Shown piece after piece: positions 43,648 to 56,024 of a DNA stretch of 64,000 nt (positions within the stretch are counted from its first letter, which is position 1; every line of letters starts with the position of its first letter). Origin of the DNA: Exobasidium rhododendri (Eukaryota; Basidiomycota; Exobasidiomycetes; Exobasidiales; Exobasidiaceae); assembly GCA_026210745.1 (NCBI GenBank), contig CP110632.1:3719001-3783000 (forward strand), in the 5' to 3' direction. The position numbers and the translations under genes were made by a program. Below the pieces are notes generated by a model, which saw only the letters and a program-made list of their open reading frames with translations, was not told the origin of the DNA and did not search any database.

Positions 43648-44679
43648 TCAGCCTTGTTGCAATCGTTTCAGTAGCCTCTGCATGTCACTTGAGTTAGCCC
43701 GATCGCTCTTGCCGTCTTCTATAGTAGTACTTTCGGTCTTTCTCCTCCTCTTGAGACCATCTGACGTTGAAGTCAAGGACAGGTCACCATCTTCACTTCG
43801 CTTATGCTCTTGTATGCTTTGCATTATTCGGTTGATCTCCCAATTGACGTAACCTTCTCTTCCCTTTTCCCATAGTCTCTTTTGAGGCTCACTCGCGCCA
43901 CTATCGTCCATGGCAACCTTTCGATCTTTTGCTGTCGTCTCGTCGTCTTGACCAGTCAGTAGACTCGACCCAAGTGCATCTGTACCTACAAGTGCACGAA
44001 GCGCTTTGAGTAGTGACGAGGCATCCGCACTTAATTTTCTGGCCGATTGAGGTAGTTCAGATGGAAGTTGAGCAGTACCCTCGTCGCTCACAAACAGGAA
44101 AGAAAACACCTTTGCCATCTCCTGTGCTCGAGTGAGGCTTCGTTCAGCCGAAGTATTTGCTAGTCTGAGCTCATGTCGTACCCTCTTCGCTTTTATTACC
44201 CTCTTTTGCAATCGACTCTCTTCAGCATGAAGATTTGCACTCTCGTCCTCTGCCCGCTTTGCCTCTTTCACTCCATCTTTCATTCTTTCCTCGATCGTAC
44301 GCAGGTCCAGCCCTCGGTGGTGTGCCAGGGTCATGTGCCTGGCTTCGCTTGGTCGGATACCAAAGACGTTCTTGACACAGTACAGCTCTAGAACATCAAA
44401 CGTGTGATCCAAAGCATTCTCCATTAACGTCAGAATCGAGTGCATACCCTTTTCTACCTCCATCTCGTCCACTTGTCTTCCCTTTTTGATCCTCTCCTTG
44501 AGCGCATCTTTGGCAAAGTTCTCGAATTGGACAGCAATGTCGTAGAGGAGTTCATTAGCGGCAAAGACGAGAGCATCTATGAATACCCGAGGATGAAAGC
44601 CAAAATGCTCAGTCAGCAGCTCTGAATGTTCATCAACCGACGGCTCGTCGGAAGGGTCAGCAAGACTTCGAGGTGGCAT
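43648..44679 (-). CDS. MTW1: Mis12/Mtw1 kinetochore protein
   Basis: A single-exon frame of 343 residues. The N-terminal part has LLTEHFGFHPRVFIDALVFA, AANELLYDIAVQFENF and LENALDHTFDVLELYCVKNV, followed by FGIRPSE, the family signature. The rest is coiled coil (AEESRLQKRVIKAKRVRHEL) with a basic, low-complexity C-terminus. Mis12 with Nnf1, Dsn1 and Nsl1 forms the complex that joins the inner kinetochore to Ndc80. It is divergent from the proteasome beta4 gene (274 bp between starts). Confidence 0.88.
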   Translation of the reverse strand: MPPRSLADPSDEPSVDEHSELLTEHFGFHPRVFIDALVFAANELLYDIAVQFENFAKDALKERIKKGRQVDEMEVEKGMHSILTLMENALDHTFDVLELYCVKNVFGIRPSEARHMTLAHHRGLDLRTIEERMKDGVKEAKRAEDESANLHAEESRLQKRVIKAKRVRHELRLANTSAERSLTRAQEMAKVFSFLFVSDEGTAQLPSELPQSARKLSADASSLLKALRALVGTDALGSSLLTGQDDETTAKDRKVAMDDSGASEPQKRLWEKGREGYVNWEINRIMQSIQEHKRSEDGDLSLTSTSDGLKRRRKTESTTIEDGKSDRANSSDMQRLLKRLQQG

Positions 44680-44953
44680 ATCGTAGCATTGGTTTGAGCG
44701 GTGCAGCTGTACAGCATTGGAAGGCGCACCAACACTTTCCTCACATTTATAAGAAAGCGCGTCGAGCCGTTCAACGCGGTCATTTCCATCCTGATCTGTT
44801 GAACACGTGTGTAGGTAGGATATCGTAGCTTGCTTTGCCTCGGCCGCGCGGCGTCAGTGCGCAAGGTGAGTGTCGAATCGCTTGAACAGCCTGGAGACGC
44901 TGACCCATTGATCAGGCAAGTCCATCCTTCTTTCCCCTTCACGAACAGCAAAT

Positions 44954-45666
44954 ATGGAGTGTCAATTCGGTATCACAGGAAAGGGGTACACGATCATTGC
45001 TTCCGACTCCAATGCAGCGAGGAGCATTGTCAAGATGAAAGGAGATGAGGACAAGATGAAGGTACTGTCAAAGCACCTTGTTGTAGCATACAATGGAGAG
45101 TCCGGTGAGTGACGAGGGTAGTGTCACCGTATCGAAAGGGAGCTCATAAGTCTACCTACCTTTGCAGGAGACACACTACAATTCTCAGAGTATATCGAGA
45201 GAAATCTAAGGCTATATGGTATCAGGTGAGCAAAATTTCTATCATGTACTTTTAAAATCTCCCCCAGCTGATCATGGTGATTTCTGGTAGGAATCATGTT
45301 GAATTGCGACCAAAAGCAGCTGCGAGCTGGATTCGAGCACAATTAGCCACTTCACTGCGATCACGAAAACCATATCAGGTCAACTTATTGTTGGGAGGAT
45401 TCGACGTTCCTTCCTCCACGCCCTCACTATTCTGGATGGACTACTTGGGAACGTTGGCGGAAGTACCATTTGCGGCACACGGATACGGAGCTATGTTCAC
45501 CATGGGTCTCTTGGACCGATATCATCGACCAGACATGAATCTGGAAGAAGGCCTTGATCTCCTGAGAAAGTGCTCTGATGAATTGAAGAAGAGGCTCATC
45601 GTGGATATGGGCACATGGAAGGTTCGAGTGATCGATCGACAGGGTATCACAGAGGTTACACTTTGA
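44954..45666 (+). CDS. PRE1: Proteasome subunit beta type 4 (Pre1/PSMB2)
   Basis: Three exons, 44954-45104, 45168-45225 and 45291-45666, give 194 residues, the usual size for this subunit. The N-terminus MECQFGITGKGYTIIASDSN lacks the propeptide and catalytic Thr of beta1, beta2 and beta5, as expected for non-catalytic beta4. Conserved parts include GDTLQFSEYIERNLRLYGIR, PYQVNLLLGGFD and AAHGYGAMFTMGLLDRY. It sits in the beta ring of the 20S core. Donors are GTGAGT or GTGAGC. Confidence 0.95.
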
Positions 45667-45885
45667 GGGGGAGAGGGATGTAAGATCTTGACAATACTAA
45701 ATTGAAAACAGTAAAGCATCTTTAGGGGACATCAATGATAGAGTTATCAGCTTTGTCATTGTTTCGCAAGCAGGTGTAATAAGAGGATACAGGGTGTAGA
45801 GAGAGAGATCATCGTACGAGAGAAGAAAGACAAGGCAAGGTAATAAGATTAAGAGTAGTGTAGGGCGTGTTCCAGGTCTCCGCCT

Positions 45886-46885
45886 TCATGCTTGTGGTCT
45901 CTGTTTGTAGAAGCGAGAAAGATCACCGAGAGGAACGTTGATGGGAAATTCGACTGACGCCAGAATTAGGTGAAGCAAAAGCCAGTAACCTGCGACGGTT
46001 GCAACAAATCCGACAGCACCCGTGGCGACCAAGAGCGTGGCAGCATCAGATTTGCCATCGGCGATAGCGAAGTAGGTCGCTCCCAGAAGGCTGAACGTTA
46101 AAGCGACGGAAGTCAAGATGACGACGAGGGCCACGTTGGTCTTGCAAGCCGCAATGGCGAGGAAGAAGACATAGACGGCGAAAAAGATGAGGTACTGCAA
46201 GAGGTAAGGGCAGGGCAGCGATTAAGTCAAACGAAAGTGAGTAAAGTGACGTCAAGATTTGTCTTTACTCACAAGTCCCCTGGAAATCAAGGAAGTCAAG
46301 AAGAAGAAGGGAGAATTTAATCAGCGCTTTCGTTCATCTTGCTTTCTTATTGCAGTACTTTGAGGAAAAAAACACTCACCAGGCTGAATTGAATGCAGGT
46401 CCAGTGGCTCCCAGTGTACCTTGCACGTTGTAGACGGGATCGACCACGAAGGCGAGACTGAACCAGAACGATCCGAAAGAGATAAAGACGAGAGAAGGGA
46501 ATGTGTTTCCCACAATGAATTCAAGGATACCAGACACCCACATTCCCATTCCACCCATTAAGTAGTAGACACCAATTAAAGAAAGCAACGAAGCGGATGT
46601 TGTGCCTCTGAAGCCCATCAAGATTGTCATTGTTGGTGAATAAGTCAACAAGAAGCAAACGATGCCCAACGGTGTGGGATTACCAAACGTCTTGATGTTG
46701 TCACTTTGGCCCCTCGATTTGACACCTGGTTGTAGGTACATTTCCTCGAATTGAGTTGGTGTCAAGGTGATGGAGACTTGACGTCCCAGGTCAGCTCCGC
46801 CCTTGAGCTGTTGCTGAATACCACCGACACCGTCCTCATGATGGTGGCTATTACCGTTCAGCTCAGTCTTTCCTGATTCAGACAT
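45886..46885 (-). CDS. GPR1/FUN34/YaaH acetate-ammonium transporter, with a 7-nt microexon
   Basis: Exons 46380-46885, 46273-46279 (7 nt) and 45886-46194 give 273 residues. The hydrophilic N-terminus ends at FGNPTPLGIVCFLLTYSP, the family NPxPLG motif at the start of helix 1. Six hydrophobic helices follow. The microexon GGGACTT joins GCC TG to TAC and restores AFNSAWGLYLIFFAVYVFFL in helix 5. Without it, joining exons 1 and 3 directly would shift the frame. Family members (Ady2/Ato, AceP, Gpr1) move acetate and related monocarboxylates at the plasma membrane, or are implicated in ammonium export. Confidence 0.92.
46273..46279 (-). other. 7-nt microexon of the acetate transporter gene
   Basis: The exon GGGACTT lies between acceptor CCTTGATTTCCAG and donor GTGAGTAAAG. 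It completes a Trp codon and encodes Gly-Leu. Flanking introns are 100 and 78 nt. Because 7 is not a multiple of three, the reading frame requires it. Confidence 0.88.
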
Positions 46886-48081
46886 GTTGTGAGTGGCTGG
46901 GGGGAGTTGTTACGATGTGAGGGAGACAGAGAAGATGACAAGCGGAAGGACTGGGAGGGAGCAAAGTCAAAAGCGATGATGGTAGGGAAATAAGAACGCA
47001 ACGGTCAGCTTCGATGTTATGAGGATTTGAGCACGCCTTTCCCCAAAATTCCCACATCTTTGCTACTTTCGCTTATTCGCTCCACAAAACACTCTATTCT
47101 TGAAGCTGCTTCCACGTATTGAACGAAACCCTTCCTAGCGGCACTATATCATGCTTAAGAGTGTGGCATCGGCCTCCATCTGATATGGATGGACTCTCTA
47201 ATCATTTGCGAGTGCGGGGTAAAGCAGCAGCAGAAGCACAAGTCTATTAGATCTTGGGGTCATGCCGGTCAAACGGAGCTTATACGATGTAGATTGAAAT
47301 TTGCGCACAGATGCGATTTCTATGTGGTCAAGCGACTGTGTGTACACTGGCCAGCGATAGAGGAAAAGATCAAATCGGCAAATGCTTTGTCTCTCTCCTC
47401 TAGAGCAAAAGGGGCTAGCAAGGGCATCCATTCCCCTTCCTCCCTTTCCTCACTCTGGTCTCATGACTTCCTACCGCATCGCAAAGACTCGCATGCTGCT
47501 AAAGGAAAAGCATAGTAAGCATAGATGCGTGTAGTAGAAATCGGTAGCAGCGTAGCCGTCTTTAAGGCTAAGAATCGGGAGAGGATAAAGTTCAAGCTTA
47601 TTTCGCCCAGTTGTATCTGCGTTTTTCCCCCACATTGACAAGTGAAATACACTCCATTACAATCAACCCCTTGTGACTTCCCCGCAAATCCAATAGTATT
47701 ATCTTACTTCCTATTTTCGTCTCCGAGGATTCAAGGTCATGAGGCCTCCATCCCAGCGCTAAGGCCCAACGAGCCCTGTCGCGCGTTTCGGTACAGTGAG
47801 CCGCGCTAGTCCCAACTCCATGGGGTCACAACGTCGCGATATGGTGTCTTTTTCTAGGCTTCTGCCGCCCGTGCAAAAGGGCAGCGTCAAAAGACAATGG
47901 CATCATAGATGATCATAAGACGTAGTGCTACAAAGCGTCTTTTTGCAGCAGATATGTGAGGAAAGATCTTAGTACAAGCTAATGCGAGCAGAGATAGAGC
48001 AAGCAAAAATGGAAGAAGGGAACGAATGGAGTGGAGAATAGTGAAGGGCAGGGGAGGAGAGGGTTGAGTCGACCCCTTCGA
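46886..48081. other. Intergenic stretch of 1.2 kb
   Basis: It lies between the start of the acetate transporter (its promoter, at the left) and the 3' end of the gelsolin-type gene. Short frames have no family resemblance. A GC-richer block at about 47740-47890 contains local inverted repeats such as ctgcc/ggcag around 47870, and could be structured RNA, but I cannot name one. Confidence 0.4.
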
Positions 48082-51000
48082 CTACACATCCACCCCCTGC
48101 ACGTCCTCCAAGCCTACACCGATGGGCAGAAAGACTTCATCGTTCAACTGCCAGAGTGGAAATTCCATGCAATTCAGTTGTTCCAAGGCAGCCTGCTTCT
48201 CCCAGCAGTTCATTCGCAGCGCTGCTCTCTGCCAGCTCTTTCCATTCAGATGATCATCTTGCCAGTATCGGAAAGCGGTCTTTAGTTCACGAGGTGGTAT
48301 AGAAGGGAAAGCAATGACGTGAATAGGCGCGGTCATCATGGACGGACCACGCACTTTGCAACTCGTCTTGACCATCTTGTCGGCCACTTCAATGCACGTT
48401 TGGATTTCCTTTCTCTTGGATCTGGCACCTGGTCCGATGAGGATGTAGGTCTCGAGAGGTAATTGAAGAATGTGAACACCATCCCTTCGAACGTCGAGGA
48501 GAGAGAATTCACTTTGTTCGACGAGCTTCTTCGTTGAGACTCCTGCACCTCCGTGGATGGAATAGAGACGGGGCACTAGCTCACTCTCTGGCAGCAATGG
48601 TCGAAGTCGATGATGCCAGGCATTCGAGAACGCAGTCGACTTATCGAAGCAAGTCCAGAATAATTCATCTTCTCGGCCTTCCTCGTACTCCGTGATGGAG
48701 GAGGAAGGGAGAGGTGTCGTCCTCTGGTGTATGTTTCCTTGAAGCTGTCGAGCATATTGAAGCGCGATCTGACGAATAGACGAGGTTGCACCTCGACCAT
48801 GCCACACGAAGACGTTCTCCAGGAGAGTTGCGACGGCGCTGTGAGCAGAACACAGACTGGACGATAGCATGTCCACCTGGTCAATGTAAGAAGCCCCTTC
48901 ACAGCCTCGAACATCATACAAGCAATGTCCTTTCGCTTCAAAATCTTTTCTGCTTCCTTCTCTGGTCACGATGAGTCCTCCCAGCATCCTGACCAGCTCA
49001 ACAGACTCGCGACCCTGACGAGCATCAACGACGCCTTCGGCTCGAATTTGCTTGCCAATCTCTTGCACTTTTCTAGCTTCAACGCAGTAGGGATCAGTTA
49101 GTAGTCTAGACATCCGACCAGTACGTGCAAAGACCTTCGTCGCCATCGGTCCACCGTTACTCGTCGCCGTTCTGGTTGCGTCCTTGAAACGTGCGATGAT
49201 GACTTGCGTCTCTGTTTCGTACAGTATTTTCCCTTCTTCTCCTTTCAGAGGCATGGAGGAACCGTCAGGCCCAATACTAAGCACATCTAATGTGACCACT
49301 TTCGGCATGATGTCGTTCTCTCCCGTGGACGAGGGCGAGGATGAGGATGCGAGAACAGAGGAGGTGTCAATCGTGATGTAACTATCCTTGTTCCGCGCAA
49401 TCTTGAGTGTTCCTGTCCTCTCACTCGGTTCCGGGATGTAGGATGATCTGCTTGCCTCATAGGTGGGTGTCTTGACATTTTTGCCTTCCAGTAACGCTTC
49501 TAGTGCTGCCGTCGAGTCCGCAATTCTTCTTTCTGCCGAGTCCGGCATCGAGTCCTTTCGTGAATCGGGGTGGGTAGAGAAAGTGTTCGTGTGAATAGAG
49601 AGCACCGGCACTTTACTGGGAGATCTCGGTCTATCTTGCTCAAACTTTCCAACATCAGTGTAGAAGGCGTCTCTACTCCTTTGCTCTTCAGTACCTTGCT
49701 TGTCTGCTAGTAAGGAAGATTGTTCTTCGACTGGTGAAGACACTGCCATTGCGGAAGATTTGATTGCTCTCTTTGGTTTTGCTCTTCCCTTCGCCAGTTG
49801 CTCCAACGGCTGCGCTACACTGCCTTGGCTCTCTTCAGAAGTTCCTGCGGTGATCTGCTTCCAAGCGAAAGGACTCTGGGACGAGCCCATTCCGGGCAGC
49901 CGAATGGGCGCAACAGACACATTTTCTCTGTCCTCATCAGCACGTTGATTGAAGGCGTACAGATTGCGACTTGGAACGGCAGAGCTCTGCCTCATGCCAG
50001 GCAGCGCGTTCCCGAATTTGTAGGAGCTTTCTCCATCAGGAGTGGGTGAAATTTTCTTGCCCACATCAGGCCACCTAATCTTCACATCGGTCGCTGTGTG
50101 AGAGGGCTCGGGAATAACGGCCTCACGAGCTGAGTATTGACGGGCGGTTGAACTGGTTTGTGGCCCAGGATCCGTACTCGCTCTCTCCTGTGCTTCTCGA
50201 ATTCTCTGCTCCACCATCTTCTTGGACTTCAATCTGGTCAAACTCGCTGTTGGCATTCGATCTAGTGTTTGCTGGGTGACCGGTACAGGTGCAGAAGCGC
50301 CAGCGTCAGCGTTGGAAGGAGGAGAAGTCCTTCTAGAAGATTGTGCATCAGAACGCAATGCGTCCGATGTAGGCGAAAGCATCGAGGAGACTGGATCTGA
50401 TGAGCGAGAGAACGATTCAATTCTGCGGGCCTCTATTGCTCCAAATTGAGATGGAGTCATTTCTTTAGTTTCACCAATCTGACCTGCCTTGAGCGGACTT
50501 GTCGCTCTGTCATTCCGCTGACCTGTATGGGTATCTCTCTGCGTATACCCAGATGTACGATTAGCGATGTCACTGGTTTTCGGTGTACGATGAGCAGTTT
50601 CACTAGACTCGGTGCGAACTGATTGAGGCCGTGCTGCTGTGAAAGCTTTCTCCTTTGGGGTAGAATCAGTGGCAGCGGTAACAGCAGGATTGTATCGAGC
50701 GTTTTGACCACCAGCCCTTGATTCCAAGAAGGAGGCCAATGGCAACCCACCACCCGTCATGCCTGGCATTGGCCTTCTCATAGTATCGTCAATCATGCTC
50801 GCCTCTGGAGGTGCACTCCTTCCATCCCCTTGCAGCTTCCCTAGTCTTGGCCCACTTGCTTTTCCGCCCATGAAAGAGGCCAAGGAGGCCGGTGAGCCAT
50901 CACATCCGGCATTGGCAGTACCTGTCGGCCCAGCAGCTCCACCATATCGGTCTAGCAGCGCATTGCTTCTCCTCGATCCAAAGGAAGGAGTAGACGTCGC

Positions 51001-51336
51001 AGGCTGATAGATCGATTTTGTCGCGGGGAGAGGTAAAGTGACACCTCGTTCACCTGCTGATCTCGGGAAGGTGTCTTCTTTTGAAGTTGTAGGATAGGCA
51101 TTCGACGTGAAGGGAGTGTTGCCCGTAGAGGTCGGAGACAAAATTCCACCACCTATCTGACTCCGCCTGTTTGCCCTATCAACTCGACTCCTACGAATCT
51201 CTTCTTCTAAGTCAGCGGCCGAAGCAGAAGGAGATTTGGCCAGCACATCGATGTGTTCGTCTTCCTCGTCGCCTCTGCCACCGCTTCGATGCCTCTCCTG
51301 CACCTGCGACACCCACTGAGAGAGATTGCCGTCCAT
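48082..51336 (-). CDS. DUF4045/gelsolin-repeat protein
   Basis: A single-exon frame of 1084 residues from the first ATG (MDGNLSQWVSQVQERHR). The frame is open further upstream but without an ATG. The first 650 residues are Ser/Pro/Arg-rich and probably disordered, as in fungal DUF4045 proteins. The C-terminal 430 residues contain gelsolin-like repeats: KVVTLDVLSIGPDG, LYDVRGCEGASYIDQVDMLS, NVFVWHGRGATSSIRQIALQ, PRLYSIHG and TYILIGPGARSKRKEIQT. Gelsolin repeats bind, cap or sever actin, often with calcium. Whether this divergent protein does so cannot be judged. It is divergent from KRR1. Confidence 0.78.
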   Translation of the reverse strand: MDGNLSQWVSQVQERHRSGGRGDEEDEHIDVLAKSPSASAADLEEEIRRSRVDRANRRSQIGGGILSPTSTGNTPFTSNAYPTTSKEDTFPRSAGERGVTLPLPATKSIYQPATSTPSFGSRRSNALLDRYGGAAGPTGTANAGCDGSPASLASFMGGKASGPRLGKLQGDGRSAPPEASMIDDTMRRPMPGMTGGGLPLASFLESRAGGQNARYNPAVTAATDSTPKEKAFTAARPQSVRTESSETAHRTPKTSDIANRTSGYTQRDTHTGQRNDRATSPLKAGQIGETKEMTPSQFGAIEARRIESFSRSSDPVSSMLSPTSDALRSDAQSSRRTSPPSNADAGASAPVPVTQQTLDRMPTASLTRLKSKKMVEQRIREAQERASTDPGPQTSSTARQYSAREAVIPEPSHTATDVKIRWPDVGKKISPTPDGESSYKFGNALPGMRQSSAVPSRNLYAFNQRADEDRENVSVAPIRLPGMGSSQSPFAWKQITAGTSEESQGSVAQPLEQLAKGRAKPKRAIKSSAMAVSSPVEEQSSLLADKQGTEEQRSRDAFYTDVGKFEQDRPRSPSKVPVLSIHTNTFSTHPDSRKDSMPDSAERRIADSTAALEALLEGKNVKTPTYEASRSSYIPEPSERTGTLKIARNKDSYITIDTSSVLASSSSPSSTGENDIMPKVVTLDVLSIGPDGSSMPLKGEEGKILYETETQVIIARFKDATRTATSNGGPMATKVFARTGRMSRLLTDPYCVEARKVQEIGKQIRAEGVVDARQGRESVELVRMLGGLIVTREGSRKDFEAKGHCLYDVRGCEGASYIDQVDMLSSSLCSAHSAVATLLENVFVWHGRGATSSIRQIALQYARQLQGNIHQRTTPLPSSSITEYEEGREDELFWTCFDKSTAFSNAWHHRLRPLLPESELVPRLYSIHGGAGVSTKKLVEQSEFSLLDVRRDGVHILQLPLETYILIGPGARSKRKEIQTCIEVADKMVKTSCKVRGPSMMTAPIHVIAFPSIPPRELKTAFRYWQDDHLNGKSWQRAALRMNCWEKQAALEQLNCMEFPLWQLNDEVFLPIGVGLEDVQGVDV

Positions 51337-51689
51337 TTGAGAAGCGTCGGACGAGGCTCCTGTACTCTTTGGCAACAGCAATGGCGCAGTGCACGATGAG
51401 AAAGGGAGATAGTGCTTTGACTTGGTATGATCCCCCACGCCAACTTCAGGGGCCGTGTTCTTTGCCTGCCCCCCAGTACACTTTTAAAGCGTATACAACG
51501 TACAATCGATTCGAGTCGGAGCTTGCTAGCTTGCATTTCAGCCACACGCAAACTGATGCCCTACTCGCGCACGTGAAGTATAGCCTCCTTTCCTAAATCA
51601 TAATTTTTTTTGCAAAGCTTCTCCCGAGCCAGAGCAGTCTATCCAAGGCCGCACTTGACCATCCAGTGCATCTCAACATACAGTCAACA
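51337..51689. promoter_or_regulatory. Divergent region between the gelsolin-type gene and KRR1
   Basis: A 353-bp stretch with a run of seven T near 51606. It should hold the KRR1 promoter. No other gene is supported. Confidence 0.35.
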
Positions 51690-52959
<1,270 letters not shown>

Positions 52960-53084
52960 CCGTAGGCGTGCACACGATACGCCCTCTTTCTCTTTCTCTC
53001 TCCTACTGTTACTATTGCAATTGTATACATAATTCATTGATCATCGATTTCATCAGACTAGATCTTTGCCATCAGGATTTTACA

Positions 53085-56024
53085 TCAAAAGGGCTGCGCC
53101 TGTCGATTGCCTCTCGTGGGAGATGCTCGATGCAGCTGGACATCATGGCCTTGATTGGGAGAAAAGAAGGATTTGCGGGGAGAGCGGAGTGAAAGAGACC
53201 CTACGCTTGATCGATCACCTTCCCCTGCCTCGCTTCCCTCTGCCCTTTCACTGATGTCACTCAAATGCACGCTGCGATTGCCGCCAGTCGGTGATCTGCG
53301 TCGTGCAAAAGGAGGGGGGTGGAGATGGGACACAGTGCTTGATGGAGCAGCAGACAATCTTGAAGACTTCGACATGGACTCATCACTCGAGATCGTAGGC
53401 TGTGGCGAGACTGCTGGAATTGTATCATCGTCTGCATGCAGTGGAAGGATTGGCGCGGCAATGTGACAGAGGTCCTCGTGATACGCTGGCGCAATGATCG
53501 GCCACATGTCGCTTTCCTTGGTAGCGACCTCCTCTTCCTCCCTCTCTTGTACAGTGTTGCAGCTCATGCGCCTACTAGAACAGACGCTCCATCCCCCCAG
53601 ACTCGGCTCATAAGCAGAATCGACACTGGCTGACTTCCTCCTTGGGAAAGACATGGGATTCCAAGATCGCTTTCTCTGCACCGAGACAGTGTTCACATTG
53701 TTGCGACTGTCGAGAAGGCTCTCCCAGCTGCTACTTCCAGCCATTGGTTGGTTGACGACAATCCAGAGATTGTTGAGGGTGTCCGTTTGCGAAGGATGGT
53801 AGACGTGGTGAAGCTGACTGTTGTGCGTGGTGGCGACGTCGGGATGTAGCGGCTTGGATATGCTTTGATGAGAAGCTGCTGCACCTGGTGAAGCAAGGTT
53901 ATAATTATTGATGGATGTGTGCAGCGTGGAAGAAGCGGAGCTCGCTCTACCGTCTTCTCCGTCGAATGGTGCCGCGTCACGCTGGAATACAGTCTGCTCT
54001 CTTGGCCTATCCTTGCCTGCTAGTGCAGCTATGAGAGTTCCAACGATGAAGAGCAGGAGATAGAGAAGCAGCATGATGAAGAACATGACTTTTTCCTTTT
54101 CCAGAGCTCGAGTGTACGTTCCGATCAAGTTGGACAGGATGCCATGGGAGCCCAGTGCAGAATCTTGCACGGGCTTGATCAAGGCTTGTGTTGCATTCGG
54201 GCTGACCATCAGCAGATCCGCCGGAACAGTCGAGAAGCTCGCTCGAGCATTTACTTGCATCCAGCTTAGGGCGCGCTCAATTCCTGTCACCTTCTGTCCG
54301 ATGATGCAGTCGACGAACGACTGGACAGGCGAGTACAGAGGCGTATTCGCAAACGTATCGTTGATGGCAGTTGCAATACCGTCCATGAATTCGATGAGAG
54401 TGTCGTTCATCGTGGAAGTGGTGGTGTTCACCCATTGAAAAAGGTGGTCATTCAAATCATCTTGAGCTTGCAGGATCGCCGTGTTGCTCTTGTTGGCATA
54501 ATCGAAGGAGAGGTCCTGCATGGTAGCATCCAGTCTCTCCTGCAGGCCGACGACAGAGCTGTCCAGCATATGCTCGAATCGATCTTGGTAGTAATCGCCA
54601 ATCCGATTCACTGCAAAGATCTGTAGCTCAACACTCAGCAATCCAATCGAGCCCATGATCAGCAAGATGATGCCGACTGGGTGACTGATCCATGCCAGCC
54701 ACCATCGAAGGCAGGTCTTTCCACTCCTGGATCGAATTCCCATTCGTTCAGCTGCTTTCAATCCCCAATCAGCGAGCAGAGGATGGGTAGATAGCTGAAG
54801 AAGTGACATGAGTCCTCGATCAGTGATCAGTATCTGTTCCTTCTCTTGTTCTCTAGAGCGTTCAAAAGCCTGTCTTGTTCGTGCAACGTGAGTATTCAAG
54901 CTCCTCCAGCTGTACCACTCTCGGAGCAGGTTGAAAGTTAAGAAGACAAGGCCGACGAAGATCAAGAGGCCAACACCGATGTACTCGACCTTCTTCAGAT
55001 CATTCGCTAGGTCGTTGAGTGGTTGTGTGTCGAGAGAAGCGTTGCAGTAGGAAATTGACTGCATTTCCGGCACCGGCAGCGTAGACTGGTTGAAAGAGAA
55101 ATTGTTGATCGTCGTGTTGACCTGTAGCTTCAAGCTCTCGAATGGCGTTTGTATGAGATCATCTATTCTTGCTTTCAGATCTGCCAGTGTTGGAAGACTG
55201 CTGTTGAGTTGGAGTAAGCTGTCCTGAAGTGTATTGGGAATGGTCACATTGCTGAGCGCACTCAAATCAGGCTGAGGAACGGTGGGAATGGCGACGCTCT
55301 GACCTACGATCTTCAAGATATCGTTAATGCCTCCCAAAGCAGTAGAGAGGGTGGCGTTGATGGCATCGACTGAGCCCTGGATAATTGCTTGAGCTGCTTG
55401 AGCCGCATCGTGTACCGCTCCTGCGAAGAGGGAAACGGCGCTGATCAGGAGCGAGAGACTTGCCTGTACCACGAATTGCAAAACACAGAGGAACAGGCTG
55501 CGATACATGTCCACCAGAAAGACCAGCAGTTCCTCGATAGCTGTGATTCTACGAGTCAAATTCTGCAGGTCAGGGCTTTGGCCTGACAAGAGAGCAAGAG
55601 GGTTTCCATTGCGCTGTACTCACGAAAGAAGCAAGACCTTCCCCAAACCTTGCACAGTGTCATCTACATTTCTTTTTGTGATGCTGTTGAAGTTGTCGGC
55701 AAGGAGATGAGGAAAGGAGGCAAGAGTAGAAGCGGCTTGTTCTGTCCCTCTACACGCACTCCAGAGAGTGTCGTTCGAGCGTTGAACTTCTGCATTGATC
55801 TGGGATCCCGAAATGAGCAAACGGGTGCCGACAAATATGAGCGACACCACTCCATACGAGATGAGGGAAAGAAACAGACGAGCTTTCAGTCCAAGCCATG
55901 GATCAAGACTCCGCATTTCTCCCTCCGTGAAGTGTGAAGATGAACTCTCATGCGGTTTCGCAGTATCTTGATACGACGGAAGGGAGACTGGGGATTCTTT
56001 TGTGGTCGTGCTGAAGAAGGGCAT
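53085..56024 (-). CDS. PRM1: Prm1 plasma membrane fusion protein
   Basis: Exons 55624-56024 and 53085-55548 give about 954 residues. The intron acceptor CTCGTAG gives LLLSITAIEELLVFLVDMYR, restoring the family sequence. Transmembrane segments are near residues 50-75 (FLSLISYGVVSLIFVGTRLL), 150-180, 340-360 (IGVGLLIFVGLVFLTFNLL), 440-465 (VGIILLIMGSIGLLSVELQI) and 640-665. Cysteine and NxT/S sites lie in the extracellular loops (CNAS, NKSN, NTTT, NDTL). Prm1 is pheromone-induced in yeast and promotes membrane fusion of mating cells. The Ser-rich C-terminal 280 residues are cytosolic by this topology and longer than in yeast (661 residues total). Confidence 0.9.

Noticed and set aside
47189-47515. 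108-residue plus-strand frame in the acetate transporter upstream region
   Set aside because: It has no conserved motif and no plausible splice partners, and its composition is like random sequence.
47700-47900. GC-richer block thought to be a tRNA, 5S or snRNA gene
   Set aside because: No cloverleaf, A/B boxes or conserved snRNA elements could be found by eye on either strand. A covariance-model search would be needed to revive it.
49184-50449. Several plus-strand frames opposite the gelsolin-type gene
   Set aside because: They arise from the Ser/Pro-rich codons of the minus-strand coding sequence. No domain is recognisable.
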